Positions 10,372 to 21,547 of a stretch of DNA of 54,009 bases are shown here, piece by piece. The notes under the pieces are model-generated. The model saw nothing but the letters and a program-made list of their open reading frames with translations, searched no databases and was not told where the DNA came from. Every line of letters begins with the position of its first letter. Within the stretch, counting starts at the first letter, position 1. The position numbers and the translations under genes are program-made. This DNA comes from Acrasis kona (Eukaryota; Heterolobosea; Eutetramitea; Acrasida; Acrasidae): positions 1 to 54,009 of the forward strand of contig JAOPGA020001411.1 in assembly GCA_026419775.2 (NCBI GenBank). The letters run 5' to 3'.

Positions 10372-11427
10372 TTACTGACTTGTGTTGTTGTGAATGTTTG
10401 CATTCTTGGCTGGCCTGCCGCGTTTTCTTTTTATAACTCCATTTTGATCTGTAGGTGTTTGTGCTTTATCCGGGTGTGGTTGTGATGACCACGACTTCCG
10501 CCCCGCTTTGGGTTTCTTTTTATTGTCCAGAGAAAAATCATCATCTCCTTCACTACGCCTTCTCTTCTTCTTAAGCTGCACTGTTAGATTTATCACCTTC
10601 TTTTCAAGGTCCTTCCGTGTCGTGTCCGTTACCTCCAAGGTGCTTCGTAGTTTTTGGTTCTCGTTTTGCATCTTTGAAATCAAACCTCTAACCTTGTGGT
10701 AGCTGCAACTATTTTCCAGGTGTTCTTCCAGTCGACCCCTACAATCGGTCCAGTTACATCCTAGTAAACTATATTTACAACAAATCTTGACCATGTCGCA
10801 TTCAACATTTTCGTGCTGTTGAACTTCCGATATGTTTATAGTCTTTCCACAGCCGAACTTGCATTTTTCGTTTTTATTGGGGCAAGTTGTATTCAAGTGC
10901 TCGGCAAGTTTCTTTGAAGACATCCGCTCACTGCATAGTTCGCATGTCTGTAAATTAAAGTCGCAATCTGTTTTAAGGTGTGAATCGAGATCTTTTAGCA
11001 TAGGTATCTCTTTGCAACCTTTCGAGTGATGTGGGCATTTTACGATTTTATGGCGGCAATTTTTAAAGTGTTCAATGGTTTGTTGGAGTGTCCCTGTTTC
11101 TGGACACTCCACGATAGCACACCTTGCTGGAAGGTTCATTATAAATAAATGTATCCTCTTATTGACTCGAACATCGTTCGGATAACTCCATGTATTCATG
11201 CATACTGATTTGGGGCATGCTGATACGTTCAACTGAAGTGCCTTGGTGTGTTCTCGAAAGCATCTATTGCAATAAATATCATCCAGACATGACGGGCATT
11301 GAACTGGAAGGTCTGCGACTTGATTGCACAATGAACATCGATAGTAATGTGGCACAGAACCGACAAACACAAAATCGGGGATTCCCATTATTGTAATTGT
11401 GTCAATGCTTTTTAACGGCTTAACCAA
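10372..11427 (-). CDS. TRAF-type zinc-finger protein with coiled coil and AT hook
   Basis: Single exon, 351 residues. Near residues 30-60 there is a RING-like Cys/His cluster (CSLCNQ, CPSCLDD, YCNRCFREH). From about 110 to 245 there are repeated TRAF-type zinc-finger spacings (CPHHSKGC, CELCSERMSSKKLAEHL, CKFGCGKTI, GCNWTDC). A short coiled coil follows near 250-290, then basic KKKRRR and a classical AT-hook core KRKRGRPAK near the C-terminus. No MATH domain is present. The AT hook suggests a nuclear, DNA-associated role, unlike receptor-bound TRAF proteins; that is inference. A second ATG 13 codons in (MGIPDF) could be the real start. Confidence 0.75.
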   Translation of the reverse strand: MVKPLKSIDTITIMGIPDFVFVGSVPHYYRCSLCNQVADLPVQCPSCLDDIYCNRCFREHTKALQLNVSACPKSVCMNTWSYPNDVRVNKRIHLFIMNLPARCAIVECPETGTLQQTIEHFKNCRHKIVKCPHHSKGCKEIPMLKDLDSHLKTDCDFNLQTCELCSERMSSKKLAEHLNTTCPNKNEKCKFGCGKTINISEVQQHENVECDMVKICCKYSLLGCNWTDCRGRLEEHLENSCSYHKVRGLISKMQNENQKLRSTLEVTDTTRKDLEKKVINLTVQLKKKRRRSEGDDDFSLDNKKKPKAGRKSWSSQPHPDKAQTPTDQNGVIKRKRGRPAKNANIHNNTSQ

Positions 11428-11454
11428 AATTATTCTTTTTTCAAAAAAATTTTT

Positions 11455-11802
11455 CTAGGCTGTGCAAAGAACAATATTCATCATTAAATAAAGAATGGAA
11501 GGGTATTCTTTAAAAATAATGTAACCTGCTATTGTGTTGGAGATGTGAGTTATGTCTCTTACATCCATGGTAAGCATTGGTTTAATTAGATATAGAATAC
11601 AGAATACAACTTTGGCCACGCTACTATATGTCACAATGTCCAATTTGTATATCCATCTTGTGAATTATTACTTAATCATATAAAAACAGAAATATTATGT
11701 GTAGGGCTTAAAAATAAAAGATGTATTATGGTTTTACAAGTATATCACTGTTCTTTTATCTGACACTAGAAGCATTGTTAGACCAACTACCTGGGTGTAC
11801 AC
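11455..11802. other. Intergenic stretch between TRAF-type and CorA genes
   Basis: About 350 AT-rich bases between two divergently transcribed genes, so it probably holds both promoters. Short reverse frames here have no recognisable motif. No RNA gene seen. Confidence 0.5.
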
Positions 11803-13335
11803 ATGAATCAATTGTTGAATCAGATCCCTCTTACTTGGTCTAGCTTCAATTTCGTTACAACAAAAGCTGTTGAAATGTCAAAGGATATCGCCGATACCTT
11901 GAATGCGTTAAGTGATGAAATGGAGACAGCACCTTTGCTACAAAAACAAAAAAAGAAGAAATTTGGATTGACGTTGCCCATACCGATCAAATCATACAGT
12001 TTACTCGATGATGAGAACGAAATTGAAGACGATGGTCACCATGTTAGTTTATTAACGAACGACCTTGTCAAAGAGGTAGAAATATCCATAATTATTTTGC
12101 CTAACAACCTAGACTCAGCTTGCTGACTCTGGTAAGAGGTTCATCGTTGTGGGACTCGGCGGAAGTTGTAACATTTACCAAGAGTTCGATCACATGTGGA
12201 ATTTTTTATCTCACTCCATTAAAAAAAAGCGCACACCAGAGCAAACCATTTGGATTGACATTCAGGATCCGTCGGCTAAAGATATGAAAAAAATCGAAAA
12301 GAGATTTTCACTGCATCCACTAACTGCAGAAGACATCGTCAGTAAGGACACTGGAGAGAAGTGGGAATTCTTTTCAAAGTACCTATTTGTAAGTTTGCAA
12401 CATACACATTCATTCGAACCTTTTAGATTGTTTTAACAGCACAAACAGACAAGGATCCCATCCACTCGACAACTCAACTCAATATTCTCATTTTCGACCA
12501 TTACGTCTTGACCGTACATGACCAACCTGTCGTAGGTCTGGACATGATCATGAAGCGAATAGGCACCGATTACGAGGTACAAATCATGAGCAACCAACAA
12601 AACATTAACATTCTACCGGAACAAACCAGCGACGTTCAATACAAGTATGGAACACCAACAACGCTTGCCATGCCCACCAAACTAGAAATTGAACAACAAG
12701 TAAAAGATGTACAAATGATCATTCCGAGTCCAGACTGGGTGCTTTATGCATTTATTGATGCTATTGTGGACTTGTACATTCCTGTAGTGACCAGCATTCT
12801 TAACGAAGTAGAGAATTTGGACGAATTGTTGTCGCACTTGAAGAGCACGGAGCAAAAGGAAATGTTGCAGAGGTTAGGAGTCGCTAATAGGAATATTGTA
12901 AGCTTGACCAGGTTACTGGAAAATAAAGAAAGAATTGCCCGATTGGTGGCATTCAAGTTTGATCGTTTTATTAGTGAACATGTTAGCGTTTACATGAGGG
13001 ACGTGATTGATCATCTTGAATTTTGTTTGGACCGTCTGGACATTTCAAAGGATACCTTGACTCACACTCACTCTACGTATCTTATGAGGATACAGATTGA
13101 GATTGCACGTACATCCTCACGAACTGGATCTGTAATTAATCGTCTCTCGTTTTATGCTACGGTAGCTGCTCCTCCTGCTCTCTTGAGTGGTGTGTTTGGA
13201 ATGAATATATACACTCCCGGTCAAGATGTGAAAGACGTATCGTGGTTTATGGGTATATTGGCGTCAATGCTGCTTCTGGCATTCATTATACTTGCTAAAA
13301 CAAGGAAACATAGACCTATTCGCGTCTACCGGTAA
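11803..13335 (+). CDS. CorA/Mrs2-type magnesium transporter
   Basis: Three exons (11803-12075, 12119-12388, 12427-13335) with introns of 43 and 38 bases give 483 residues. The C-terminus has the family signature: a transmembrane helix ending FGMNIYTPG (the GMN motif) followed by a second helix (FMGILASMLLLAFIILA) and a short basic tail. The large N-terminal domain carries IDIQDPSAKDMKKIEKRF and the long helical region typical of CorA cytosolic funnels. The charged residues after GMN are replaced by TPGQD. In the bacterial and yeast family the protein forms a pentameric Mg2+ channel; whether this copy is in the plasma membrane or an organelle is not visible. No clear mitochondrial presequence. 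Confidence 0.85.
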
Positions 13336-13406
13336 AATAAAATTTTGTTTTGATTATTACAAGGGTTGGTTGATTTGAGTGTGGAAAACAGACTCTAATA
13401 GAACAT

Positions 13407-13706
13407 ATGAGGCTGACGTGGGTCGAAGAAGATGTAGATCCAGAAGCAGATTGTATGATGTGTACAATAATCAAGCACAGTCCATGCGAAAAGAATTACC
13501 AGATGGGAACAGCGCTCAAATCAGAACTCAAAAACAATCCATCACTTTCGAAGGAGCAGAGAACAGTATACGCACGAGACTCTGAATTACACTTCAATTC
13601 CTTCTCTCGTTGTATCATCGAAAATAAAAAAATGTTTGATAGGAGAAAGATTGAGTACGAGACTAAACAATTCAAACAATTGGAAAAGAAAAACAAAAAC
13701 ACGTGA
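13407..13706 (+). CDS. Small GCK-domain-like cysteine protein
   Basis: A 99-residue frame from ATG 13407. It has an acidic lead-in (WVEEDVDPEAD), then C-x2-C (DCMMCTII), a Cys eight residues on (PCEKNY), and later FSRCIIENKKMF, a spacing that resembles the GCK domain found in plants and protists. It ends in a basic coiled tail (EKKNKNT). The family call rests on cysteine spacing only. The stop lies 14 bases from the stop of the converging large coiled-coil gene. Confidence 0.5.
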   Translation: MRLTWVEEDVDPEADCMMCTIIKHSPCEKNYQMGTALKSELKNNPSLSKEQRTVYARDSELHFNSFSRCIIENKKMFDRRKIEYETKQFKQLEKKNKNT

Positions 13707-13720
13707 AAGTAATTACAAGA

Positions 13721-16700
13721 TTATTGTTTATACAAATCAATAAAGCGTTTGAGATTCTCTGGTAATCTATCCTTGTTGTTGCGATCGCTCTCCAAAACAT
13801 TTTTATACCAAATCAAGATGGGCTCCAACTTGTCAAAAAGTCTACTTCCGTACAAATCAGCAAACATTGCTATTTCTGCAACACTATTAGCAGCCCATGA
13901 TTGACACTTGAATGAAAAGTTATGCATCGCCTCTTCGCTAACAATCACTATCAGTCGTTCATAAATAGGATCAACATCAACAAGTGTCAGCTCAAACTCT
14001 CCCACCAGCACTTTAGCATTTCTCAAGCGTCCCACACAACCAGCAACCATGATGACGATTAGCATGACACATTCTTCTTGTTCCAAACTAAACAATGTCC
14101 ATAACTTTCTGAAAAGCATTTCATCAAAAATCCACTCCCATTGATTTCTTCTGTACTTGATTAACACTTCGAAGCACTTTACCCACAAATGTTCATCTGT
14201 CACTTTGCCATTGGGAGCCCTCAGATAATGGACCAAATCATCCGCACATTTGTCGATATAATCTTCAAGATTAGAACGACGGAACTGCAGTACGTTCAGT
14301 ATGCCGTTTATGCTTTCACATATCACCTGATCATTTTGTTGTAAATCTTTTTCTAGTTGACACAGGACATTGGCAATGACTAATCGCAAAGCATAATCCT
14401 CCGCAATATCAGGATTCACCACTAAGAAACTATACAAAATTCTCACCGTCAACACATGTTGATGATCACTTTCACCAACAGCGCACAACAAATTAAGAAC
14501 AAAACATTTAATGACATTAAGAGAGAAACCAACCAACGAGTGTGACTTTTTATGAATGGCATTACAACGATCTAATTTTCTATAAGGGAGAATGTTGGTT
14601 CTCGCATCGACCAAACTCAAAGCACCAATAGCACCAGATAAAGCCACAACGTCATCATGTTGCTGAACAGCAGCATTCCCGATACACATTTTCAAATGAC
14701 TCAACAAGAGATGGATCAAATCAATGTCATCGGGTGCTTTAATTTGTAACAAGACGAACAAGTGTCTAATGCCAACCCAACAATCATCATTAGATCTTTT
14801 TAACATACATTGAATCAAGTGGTCACATAAACTTTTAATAAGCACCTTGATGCTAATCTCGTTCACTTCTTTGGTACATCTGGTGTGGTTGATCACATGA
14901 TCCCAAATATAGCTGGTCAACCTATCCATTGTGATAAAGTCCACATCCTTTTCAAATAAACACAACATTCGATCTATATAACTCTTTATTGTTTCTCTCT
15001 GATGAATTTCTATCGAAGGTAATTGCTGAATGGAATGATTCAATTTATTCATTTTAAGAACGGGCTCCTCCACTACATCCTCGTCATCTTGAGTCGTCGC
15101 GATGGGTTCCGACACTTGTTGAATTTTTCTCTTGTTTGACGTTGGTTTCAATTTGATTTGTTTTTTGGGAGGTAATGTTTTTTGACTGGTAGTGATGGGT
15201 GGTTGTGGTGGTGGTGGTTGGTCGTCATGGTCGTCAAATCCACCTCCGCTCATAAACTCAATAGGTGACTGCGGCTGAGTGGTTGTTTTTTGTTTTTTAG
15301 ATTTTAGTGGAGGAGGTGGAGATGGTGAATGTGTTGTTATTGTTGTGAATGGAATTGGAACGGGTGCAATGTGAAATAATTCTCTAGGGATATCAATGCG
15401 TTGTTGTGGACTGGTGTAGAGTAGTGGGTTTAGCATCATGACTGCATTCTTGATCTGTTCCAAACGAAGTTTTAAATTCTTGTACTTTTTCTTTTGCTTG
15501 TTGTATTTTTCCTTGTATTGTGACGATCTTGATTGTTGCTGGTTGTTATCGTTTCCATCTTGATTCGAACTTTTTTTTGATTTTAAATCCGATATGATTT
15601 GTTGATTCTCCACTTGTTGTTGTTTGGTACGTGCGTCTTGATTCTTGATTTGTGATTTGAGGTCATTGATGGTTACTTCGAGATTTTTATTTGCCTCCAC
15701 ATGTTTTTTTAATTGTTTGTTGAGGTCACGAATTGTTTTTTCGGAACGTGATTTTTCTTCAAAAACATTAATTCGGTTTGAATTGTCGAGTAGTTTGTCG
15801 TTTAGTTCTCGTATCGTATTCTCTAGAAGAGTCTTCTCGTTGTTCCATTCCTGAATCATGTTTGATTGTTGCGAAGGTTCGTTTGCTTTCTTGAGTTGAC
15901 TTTTTAATTCGCGAATGGTGTTTTCCAAATAAATCTTTTCGGTGTCCCAATGATCGCTCTTGTCGACTGCTTGTGATTGCTTCAAGTGGAAAAAGTCTAA
16001 TTTCGTTTTGGAATGTTCCTTTTCGAGTGCCTTGTGCTTGGCGTCGGCATCTTTTAATTGTTGCTTCAAAAGGTCAACATCTTGTTGTAGTTTAGCTTCC
16101 ACATCTTTTTTGTTCTTTTTATCTGTTGCGATCCTTTTAAGCTTCTTCTCCAATTCATCATGACTTGTTTGTATTTTTTTGTTTTCAATCTTGAGGAAAT
16201 CATTTTCTTCTCTTAATTGTTGTTTGTGAGCTGTTTCAGTATTTGTTGTGTTGATGGGCGAAATGATTCCTTCTTCGAAACGTTTTGTTTCGATAATGTG
16301 ACGCGCTTTTGTGAGTTCTTCTTGAGCTGCTGCTAGTGAATTCTGAAGTCTATCTGCGCTTTGTGCCTTCTCTTTGTCTTGTTTGCCGTTTTTTATAAGA
16401 GTGGAAATTTCTAATGTTTTGGCATCTAACAATTTTGAATTTTCCATCGCAGACGCTTCTAAATCCATTTTTATTTTTTTTTGTACCATGTATTCTGCCC
16501 TAAGATCGCGAAGTTGTTTTTTACTAAACATGTTAAAAATGAATTATTATGACAACTTACATTTGTGTTAACTCAGCTTGAACTTTGTTTGCACTAGATG
16601 TCTTCTCTTTGTTGTTGTTTACTTCTGCTTTGAGTTTGTTGTTCTCTAGTTTGACGTTCTTAATTGTATTTTGTCCCTGTTCATACAATTTTACCAGCTC

Positions 16701-16823
16701 TGATGTATCCATAATCTTTTTTTTCATCTTCTTCATGTTTTGAAGGACCTTAAGAGCTCCGCTACCCATGTCTGGTGTATTTGCGTGAGACGCCATAAGT
16801 GCCTCGGGCATGGTTCTTTCCAT
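13721..16823 (-). CDS. Large coiled-coil protein with helical-repeat C-terminus
   Basis: Two exons on the reverse strand (16823-16561 and 16523-13721, intron of 37 bases) give 1021 residues. From about residue 25 to 450 it is almost continuous coiled coil. A proline-rich, basic linker follows (PPPPLKSKKQKTTT, then PPPPQPP), with KRKIQQ as a possible nuclear signal. The last 450 residues are all-helical with Leu-rich pairs that look like HEAT/ARM repeats. I do not recognise the family. The layout weakly recalls the little elongation complex subunit ICE1, but I cannot support that by alignment. Confidence 0.6.
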
Positions 16824-17127
16824 CCATGTAAGTTTCTTGTTCTTGATTGAAGTTGACTGTCAATTGACAATCAAAGACTGTTTAGTAATCGTGCGTCAAC
16901 TGAAACACACGGCCGTCCTCTGGTGACGAAGGTATCTTCGACAAGGAGACTAAAATTTTAATGGCGTAATCTGGTAAATATTTGAATTCGTCAATTCAAT
17001 ATTCATTTACAAAATCGCCAACTCCGGTGGAAAGGAGTCGTTTATACATCTACTCCTCTGTCCCTCCGATAGTGGAGCTTGTTACATCTAAAAATGATTT
17101 TTCATTCATGTTCAATAAAAAAAACAG
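16824..17127. other. Divergent promoter region
   Basis: About 300 bases between the start of the large coiled-coil gene and the start of the RidA-like gene, which run apart. It contains short inverted GTTGACTGTCAATTGACAATC near 16850 and a CTCC/GGAG-rich stretch near 17030-17075. No gene seen. Confidence 0.4.
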
Positions 17128-17586
17128 ATGAGGACATTAATATTGTTGATTGCCGCTGCGCTAATAATGGGTGTTTTATGTGCACCTCACAAGCGAACAT
17201 GGAGGGTGATCTCCACTGATAAGGCTCCACGCCCGGAGAATCCTCGTTCACAGGCAATTATTACAGATAGTGGAGTCATAGAAACAAGTGGATGCAACGG
17301 TGTTGTTCCATCAACAGGCAAGATGATAAGTGATGATCTAGGAGAACAAATGGTTCAGTCTATGAGGAATTTAGGTGCTGTTCTAGAGGCTGGTAATGCA
17401 TCTTATGAAGACGTATTCAAATGCACAGTACTTATGGGAGACATTAGCTACTACGATAAGATGAACCAAATATATGGTATGTTTTTCAACTCAAGTAAAC
17501 TACCAGCAAGAATGGCCTATGCAGTCAGAGAAATTCCTTTTAAAGGAAAAGTCGAGATTCAATGCTCTGCACTATCAAGAGATTGA
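17128..17586 (+). CDS. RidA/YjgF-family protein with an N-terminal signal peptide
   Basis: A single 152-residue frame. Residues 1-19 (MRTLILLIAAALIMGVLCA) form a textbook signal peptide. The rest is a full RidA fold: VISTDKAPRPENPRSQAII, SGCNGVVPSTGKM, LGAVLEAGNASYEDVFKCTVLM, then PARMAYAVREIPFKGKVEIQC. The arginine (PAR) and the glutamate (VEIQC) that define active RidA enamine/imine deaminases are present, while the usual GPYSQA reads NPRSQA. RidA proteins are normally cytosolic or mitochondrial, so a secreted or endolysosomal copy is odd. An AATAAATAAA run just past the stop probably directs polyadenylation. Confidence 0.85.
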   Translation: MRTLILLIAAALIMGVLCAPHKRTWRVISTDKAPRPENPRSQAIITDSGVIETSGCNGVVPSTGKMISDDLGEQMVQSMRNLGAVLEAGNASYEDVFKCTVLMGDISYYDKMNQIYGMFFNSSKLPARMAYAVREIPFKGKVEIQCSALSRD

Positions 17587-18052
17587 AGATTGTTAATAAA
17601 TAAAAATTCACTAGTAGAACCTCTGTCATTCTTTAAAATTTTGTCTAATGATATCAATTTTAACCTCTACAATCTTTTTCAAAGAATAACATTAAATTAC
17701 ATTGAAGCTATTGAACCACTTTTTCGTTTTTTAGACTATTATGGTGTCCTAGATTTAATTACTTAAGAAACTCCAAAGAAATCCGACATCTCAATTGATT
17801 TGTTTTCTGTCTGCACCACAATTCACATTTTTTTGAATTTGAATGCTTTTTAAACCCTCATAAACTATGTTCTCGACAAAATATCGTTACGTTGTCAATA
17901 CCTTTATTCTTAATCTTCGATTTCAGGACGGCTGCACCAATTCGACCCTCAACAATCTCTTCTTCCCACTCACTTCATTTAATTATTTTTGTAAGAAATT
18001 ATACCATTGGTTGGGAAAATAAAACTCAATTGACCACGTAAATCACAACGTC
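17587..18052. other. Intergenic stretch before the Rieske gene
   Basis: About 465 AT-rich bases, rich in TTTT tracts. No open frame, RNA gene or repeat could be supported. It probably holds the RidA 3' end and the Rieske promoter. Confidence 0.5.
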
Positions 18053-18999
18053 ATGAACTCATTACGTCTCCGTGCACCACTTGTGCCCAAGGCATTCAAT
18101 GTTGGATTAACACACAAAGGTACACCAAGTCACTCATGCGCCCCAGTCGGTGTTTATGTTCCTGAGAGCAGCACAGCAAACAACAAACACATTTCAAACA
18201 ATTTTGTAGTGAGCAGCTCTGCAAAGAAGGAAGTATATTTGAAGACACTACACAAGGGAAATGTCTTTAGCAATAAAACAGGATTTAGAATCGGAACACC
18301 AATTGGTAAGTGTCCAATCATCAAATAATGTCTTAAAATCTCAGTCGTAAGACAAACAAGAAGTTATTCGTCATATGTCCCCGAATATTACGCCAAGGGA
18401 GGCAAGTTGATAAAATCTCACTACGGAGGAGACAACCCAATAGAATTCTTGAAGCCACAACCAGAGACAGATGACCAAGTCGAAGCTTACGATCAAAGAC
18501 AATTCGCATATTTGGTAAATTCCACCATGCGTTTCGGTATCACCGCCGCAACACAATCATTGCTAATCAAGTTCTTGTCAAATTTGTCCGCAAACAAGAG
18601 AGTTTTGGCCGTTTCACAAATCGAAGTAGACATTAGCAAGGTTGCCGTTGGTAGGACCATCACAATCACTTGGAGAGGAAAGCCAGTCATTTAATCAAAC
18701 ACAGAACATCCGAAGAAATCCAGCGCCATAGCCAGCCGTTCCCATGGAAGAACCTTAGAGATCCACAAACCGACGAACAAAGAACCAACGATAAGAACTG
18801 GTCCATTCTATTGGCCATCTGCACTCATTTAGGTTGCGTGCCCGTCACTGATGCGGGTGCATTCAATGCCTTCTTCTGCCCATGCCACGGTAGTCATTAC
18901 GACGCAGCCGGTAGAATTCGCAGAGGACCAGCTCCTCTCAACTTGGAGGTGCCACAACATCAATTCATTCAAGGAGGTGATGTCGTTGTACTTGGTTAA
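18053..18999 (+). CDS. UQCRFS1: Rieske iron-sulfur protein of the mitochondrial bc1 complex (frame break in consensus)
   Basis: Exon 1 (18053-18305) encodes a long presequence-like N-terminus; a 39-base intron (18306-18344) joins it to the membrane-anchor region ([18 protein letters not shown] start after splicing, [19 protein letters not shown]). The cluster-binding boxes CTHLGC and CPCHGSHYD are intact, as are SGRIR-like and [10 protein letters not shown] motifs. Between TWRGKPV and IKHRTSEEI the frame changes by one base around 18688-18697, inside a block that is conserved in all Rieske proteins. Because the rest is under clear constraint and the protein is essential, I think this is a consensus error in a short T run, not a dead gene. 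It acts in the inner mitochondrial membrane, passing electrons from quinol to cytochrome c1. Confidence 0.9.
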
Positions 19000-19036
19000 A
19001 AAAACATTTGTAAAAGATTAAATAAGATGGGTTTTT

Positions 19037-21262
19037 TTATACAATGATTTCATTGTCTTGACTCCACAGCTTGACGATCATCTTCTTCTTCTCGTCGTAT
19101 CCGTAGGGATGGACCGCGGCGTAGCCTAATGGTTGTAGTTCTTTGTTGTGGTAGTGATAGGCCCTCACAACGTACACGTGTGCAACGTTTCTAACGTCTC
19201 TCAACAATTTGTACTCTGAGCCCTTGGCAATGTGGTCTTCACTGGCGCCGCTGCGCAGACCCCACGCGCCGTCTCCCAGGTAAGTGGTGCCTCCGTCCTT
19301 CTTGGTGTGTATTTCGTCCTGGAAGATTGCAAATGTGAGTTTGTACAGATGGAAGTGATTTTCAAAGGCTGCAGAAACATTGTAACTGTCGAATAGTGGT
19401 CTCCATGTTTCGTGAAGACATGTCACTACTTTGTAATCAACAGTGTCTTTTTGTAAAACTTTTGATGGATAGACTGCGCTGTGATATAAGAAAAAGTTGT
19501 TGCCTCTGTTGCTGTACTTTTCTAATGTATTTTTGATAAATGTTGTTTGATGTTTTGGGTGTGTATGTATCCAAGAGTCAAGAACTACTATTCTGTAGAG
19601 TTTTTAGTTTTAAAATAAATCACTCACTTACAGTCCATGCGACCCTATTAAATGATGGTGGAAAGTTTGTCTCTGTAGAGGCTCTGTATCATACAAACCT
19701 ATTTGGTGAGGGAAGTACCTTAGATAAAAGTAGTTTTTCTCTCGAGGCATGTCGAAACCAGATGCTTCATGGTCACCAACTGAAGTCAACATTGGTACGG
19801 TCAAGTTTTGAGATGTCACTACCAACGTCATCCATTTTTGAAACCAAGCGTCCCATCTTCTATAGCACTCTGGCTCTCCATTAGCAAAAGCAATGTCTCC
19901 GCCAATCATTACGAACAGCGGATCCTTTGCTGCTGCGAACTTTGCAAGCATGGTGCCCGACTCTGCGAACTGCACGTCACCCCCAGTCACAAAAGTAAAT
20001 GTCTAGATAGTTAGTAATTGGCTGTTGAACTAAACTTACATCATCGCTAGTCAGTGGGGGACCAGTTTTAAACTTGTATTCTTGTAGTGTTGTAATGTTC
20101 TTTTGGTTCGAGTGTTGTGTGACTGGTAGGTAATGATAGATTGTGTTTGGTTTAAGCATGGTCAAGTCACACCAACATTGATGTCTTTGTTCGTCCTCAA
20201 AGTTCATGTCGAAGCACTTGGACTCATATTGATGAACGTTGGAATAGTCAATAATAACCTCGGTTTGGTTGTTCTCATCTAAACGTTGTGTCACAAAAGA
20301 CTTTCGCGAAATCAAAACGTGGGAATTTGTCGGCTGGTTTCCGTGTAGTTGATAATTTACAATCATTGATGTGCTCATATCCTTGGGAACAGTCAGATAT
20401 GTGAAACAAATTGTGTTTCTCTCTTTTAATGGTTAGTTGAAAAAAACATCGGAGCCATACCACATATTTTATCTTGGTTTAGATAGGTTCTTGTGAAGCC
20501 TGTTGAAATTGAAAATGGATAGTAGGAGATACAACAACTATGAGCGCCAAGTGATAAAATAAAAGACAAAACACCTATCGCAACAATCATGACGAGTGAG
20601 AAGACTTTTCTGCGGTAAAGTCCTGCGACTATATCGCGACCAAGTTCTCTTAAATCCTTTAGATTGTCCAAGAATTTTATTTTAAATCTTTGAGCGGCCG
20701 TCGTGTTGTGAATGTGTAAAAAGTCGTCATCCTCATCCTCAATATCGGAGATCTCTTCATCAATAGATTCAAGGGCAGCTTGAGAAACCTCCTCCATCTG
20801 AGTGTTTGCACTATTCTGATACGTGCCAGGTTCTACAGCTGGTAACAATCTTGTTGTAGTTTGTGAATTAATGTTCGTCGATTTTACTCTCCTAGCAGGC
20901 CAAACAACACTTCTATTTAAAACTACAAAGCAAGTGGTCCAAAACAAAAAAAGTAGAGGCCCACCAATGTACCACTTTCCAACAGTGGACATTACTAATA
21001 GTAAAATAAATTCGAATCCAAATAGAAAACTTAAAATGATTCCAACCGGGTACAAGAGCATCATAATAACTGTTTTCGCTTTGCTTGGCTTTGCAAAGAC
21101 AACATGATTAAATATCTTGAATGGTAAAACTACCCAAAACAGTGGAACTCCAACAATAAGTAGAATCATTAGCGATACTGATAATACGTTGTTGTCTTTA
21201 TACGGAACGGTCACATAGTTGTTGACCCATGACAACCATTGATACGATGTATCTGTTTCCAT
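19037..21262 (-). CDS. Purple-acid-phosphatase-like metallophosphoesterase with N-terminal membrane domain
   Basis: Four reverse-strand exons (21262-20461, 20422-20040, 20002-19632, 19592-19037; introns 37-39 bases) give 703 residues. The first 250 residues hold about five hydrophobic spans (for example VSLMILLIVGVPLFWVVLPF and VFSLVMIVAIGVLSFIL) separated by an acidic loop (DEEISDIEDEDDDF). A beta-rich domain and then a calcineurin-like catalytic domain follow: VTGGDVQFAES, MIGGDIAFANG, TSVGDHEAS, LYHSAVYPS and FENHFHLYKL match the five metal-binding boxes, with GDHE for GNHE and NHFH for GHxH. The catalytic part should lie outside or in a vesicle lumen. Fusing a multi-span domain to this enzyme is unusual. 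Paralogous pieces lie near 43.5-44.3 kb. Confidence 0.75.
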
Positions 21263-21547
21263 GTGGTTAACTTCCCCTTGAAGAATTACAAAAAATTCAT
21301 TACAATAAAACTCCGTTAATTCCCAGCAAACAGAACGTGGACATTCTTTTCAAGTGCTAGAGTTGTATCGAAGCGGTAAGAAACGATTGCCATCAACTGC
21401 ATGAGGAACAATCTGTGTAGTTCGGACGATAGAATTGAAGGAGTGAAAAGTTTAATTTATGATAAATTTTTGGTACACCTTCTCCTCTAAATCATTGAAT
21501 ACAACAAATACAATTTCTTGCATATTGGCATTTTCGTTCTGATACAA
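21263..21547. other. Gap upstream of the membrane phosphatase gene
   Basis: About 285 bases holding the probable promoter of the phosphatase gene and the 3' flank of the macro-domain relic. No gene seen. Confidence 0.4.

Noticed and set aside
11455-11643. 62-codon reverse frame upstream of the TRAF-type gene
   Set aside because: No motif, and position fits a shared promoter region.
13721-16823. Assignment of the large coiled-coil protein to ICE1
   Set aside because: Only the general layout and a weak N-terminal coiled-coil resemblance support it; not enough for a name.
18681-18700. Programmed ribosomal frameshift in the Rieske gene
   Set aside because: No canonical slippery heptamer in the right frame is present, and no frameshift is known for this family; a consensus indel is simpler.
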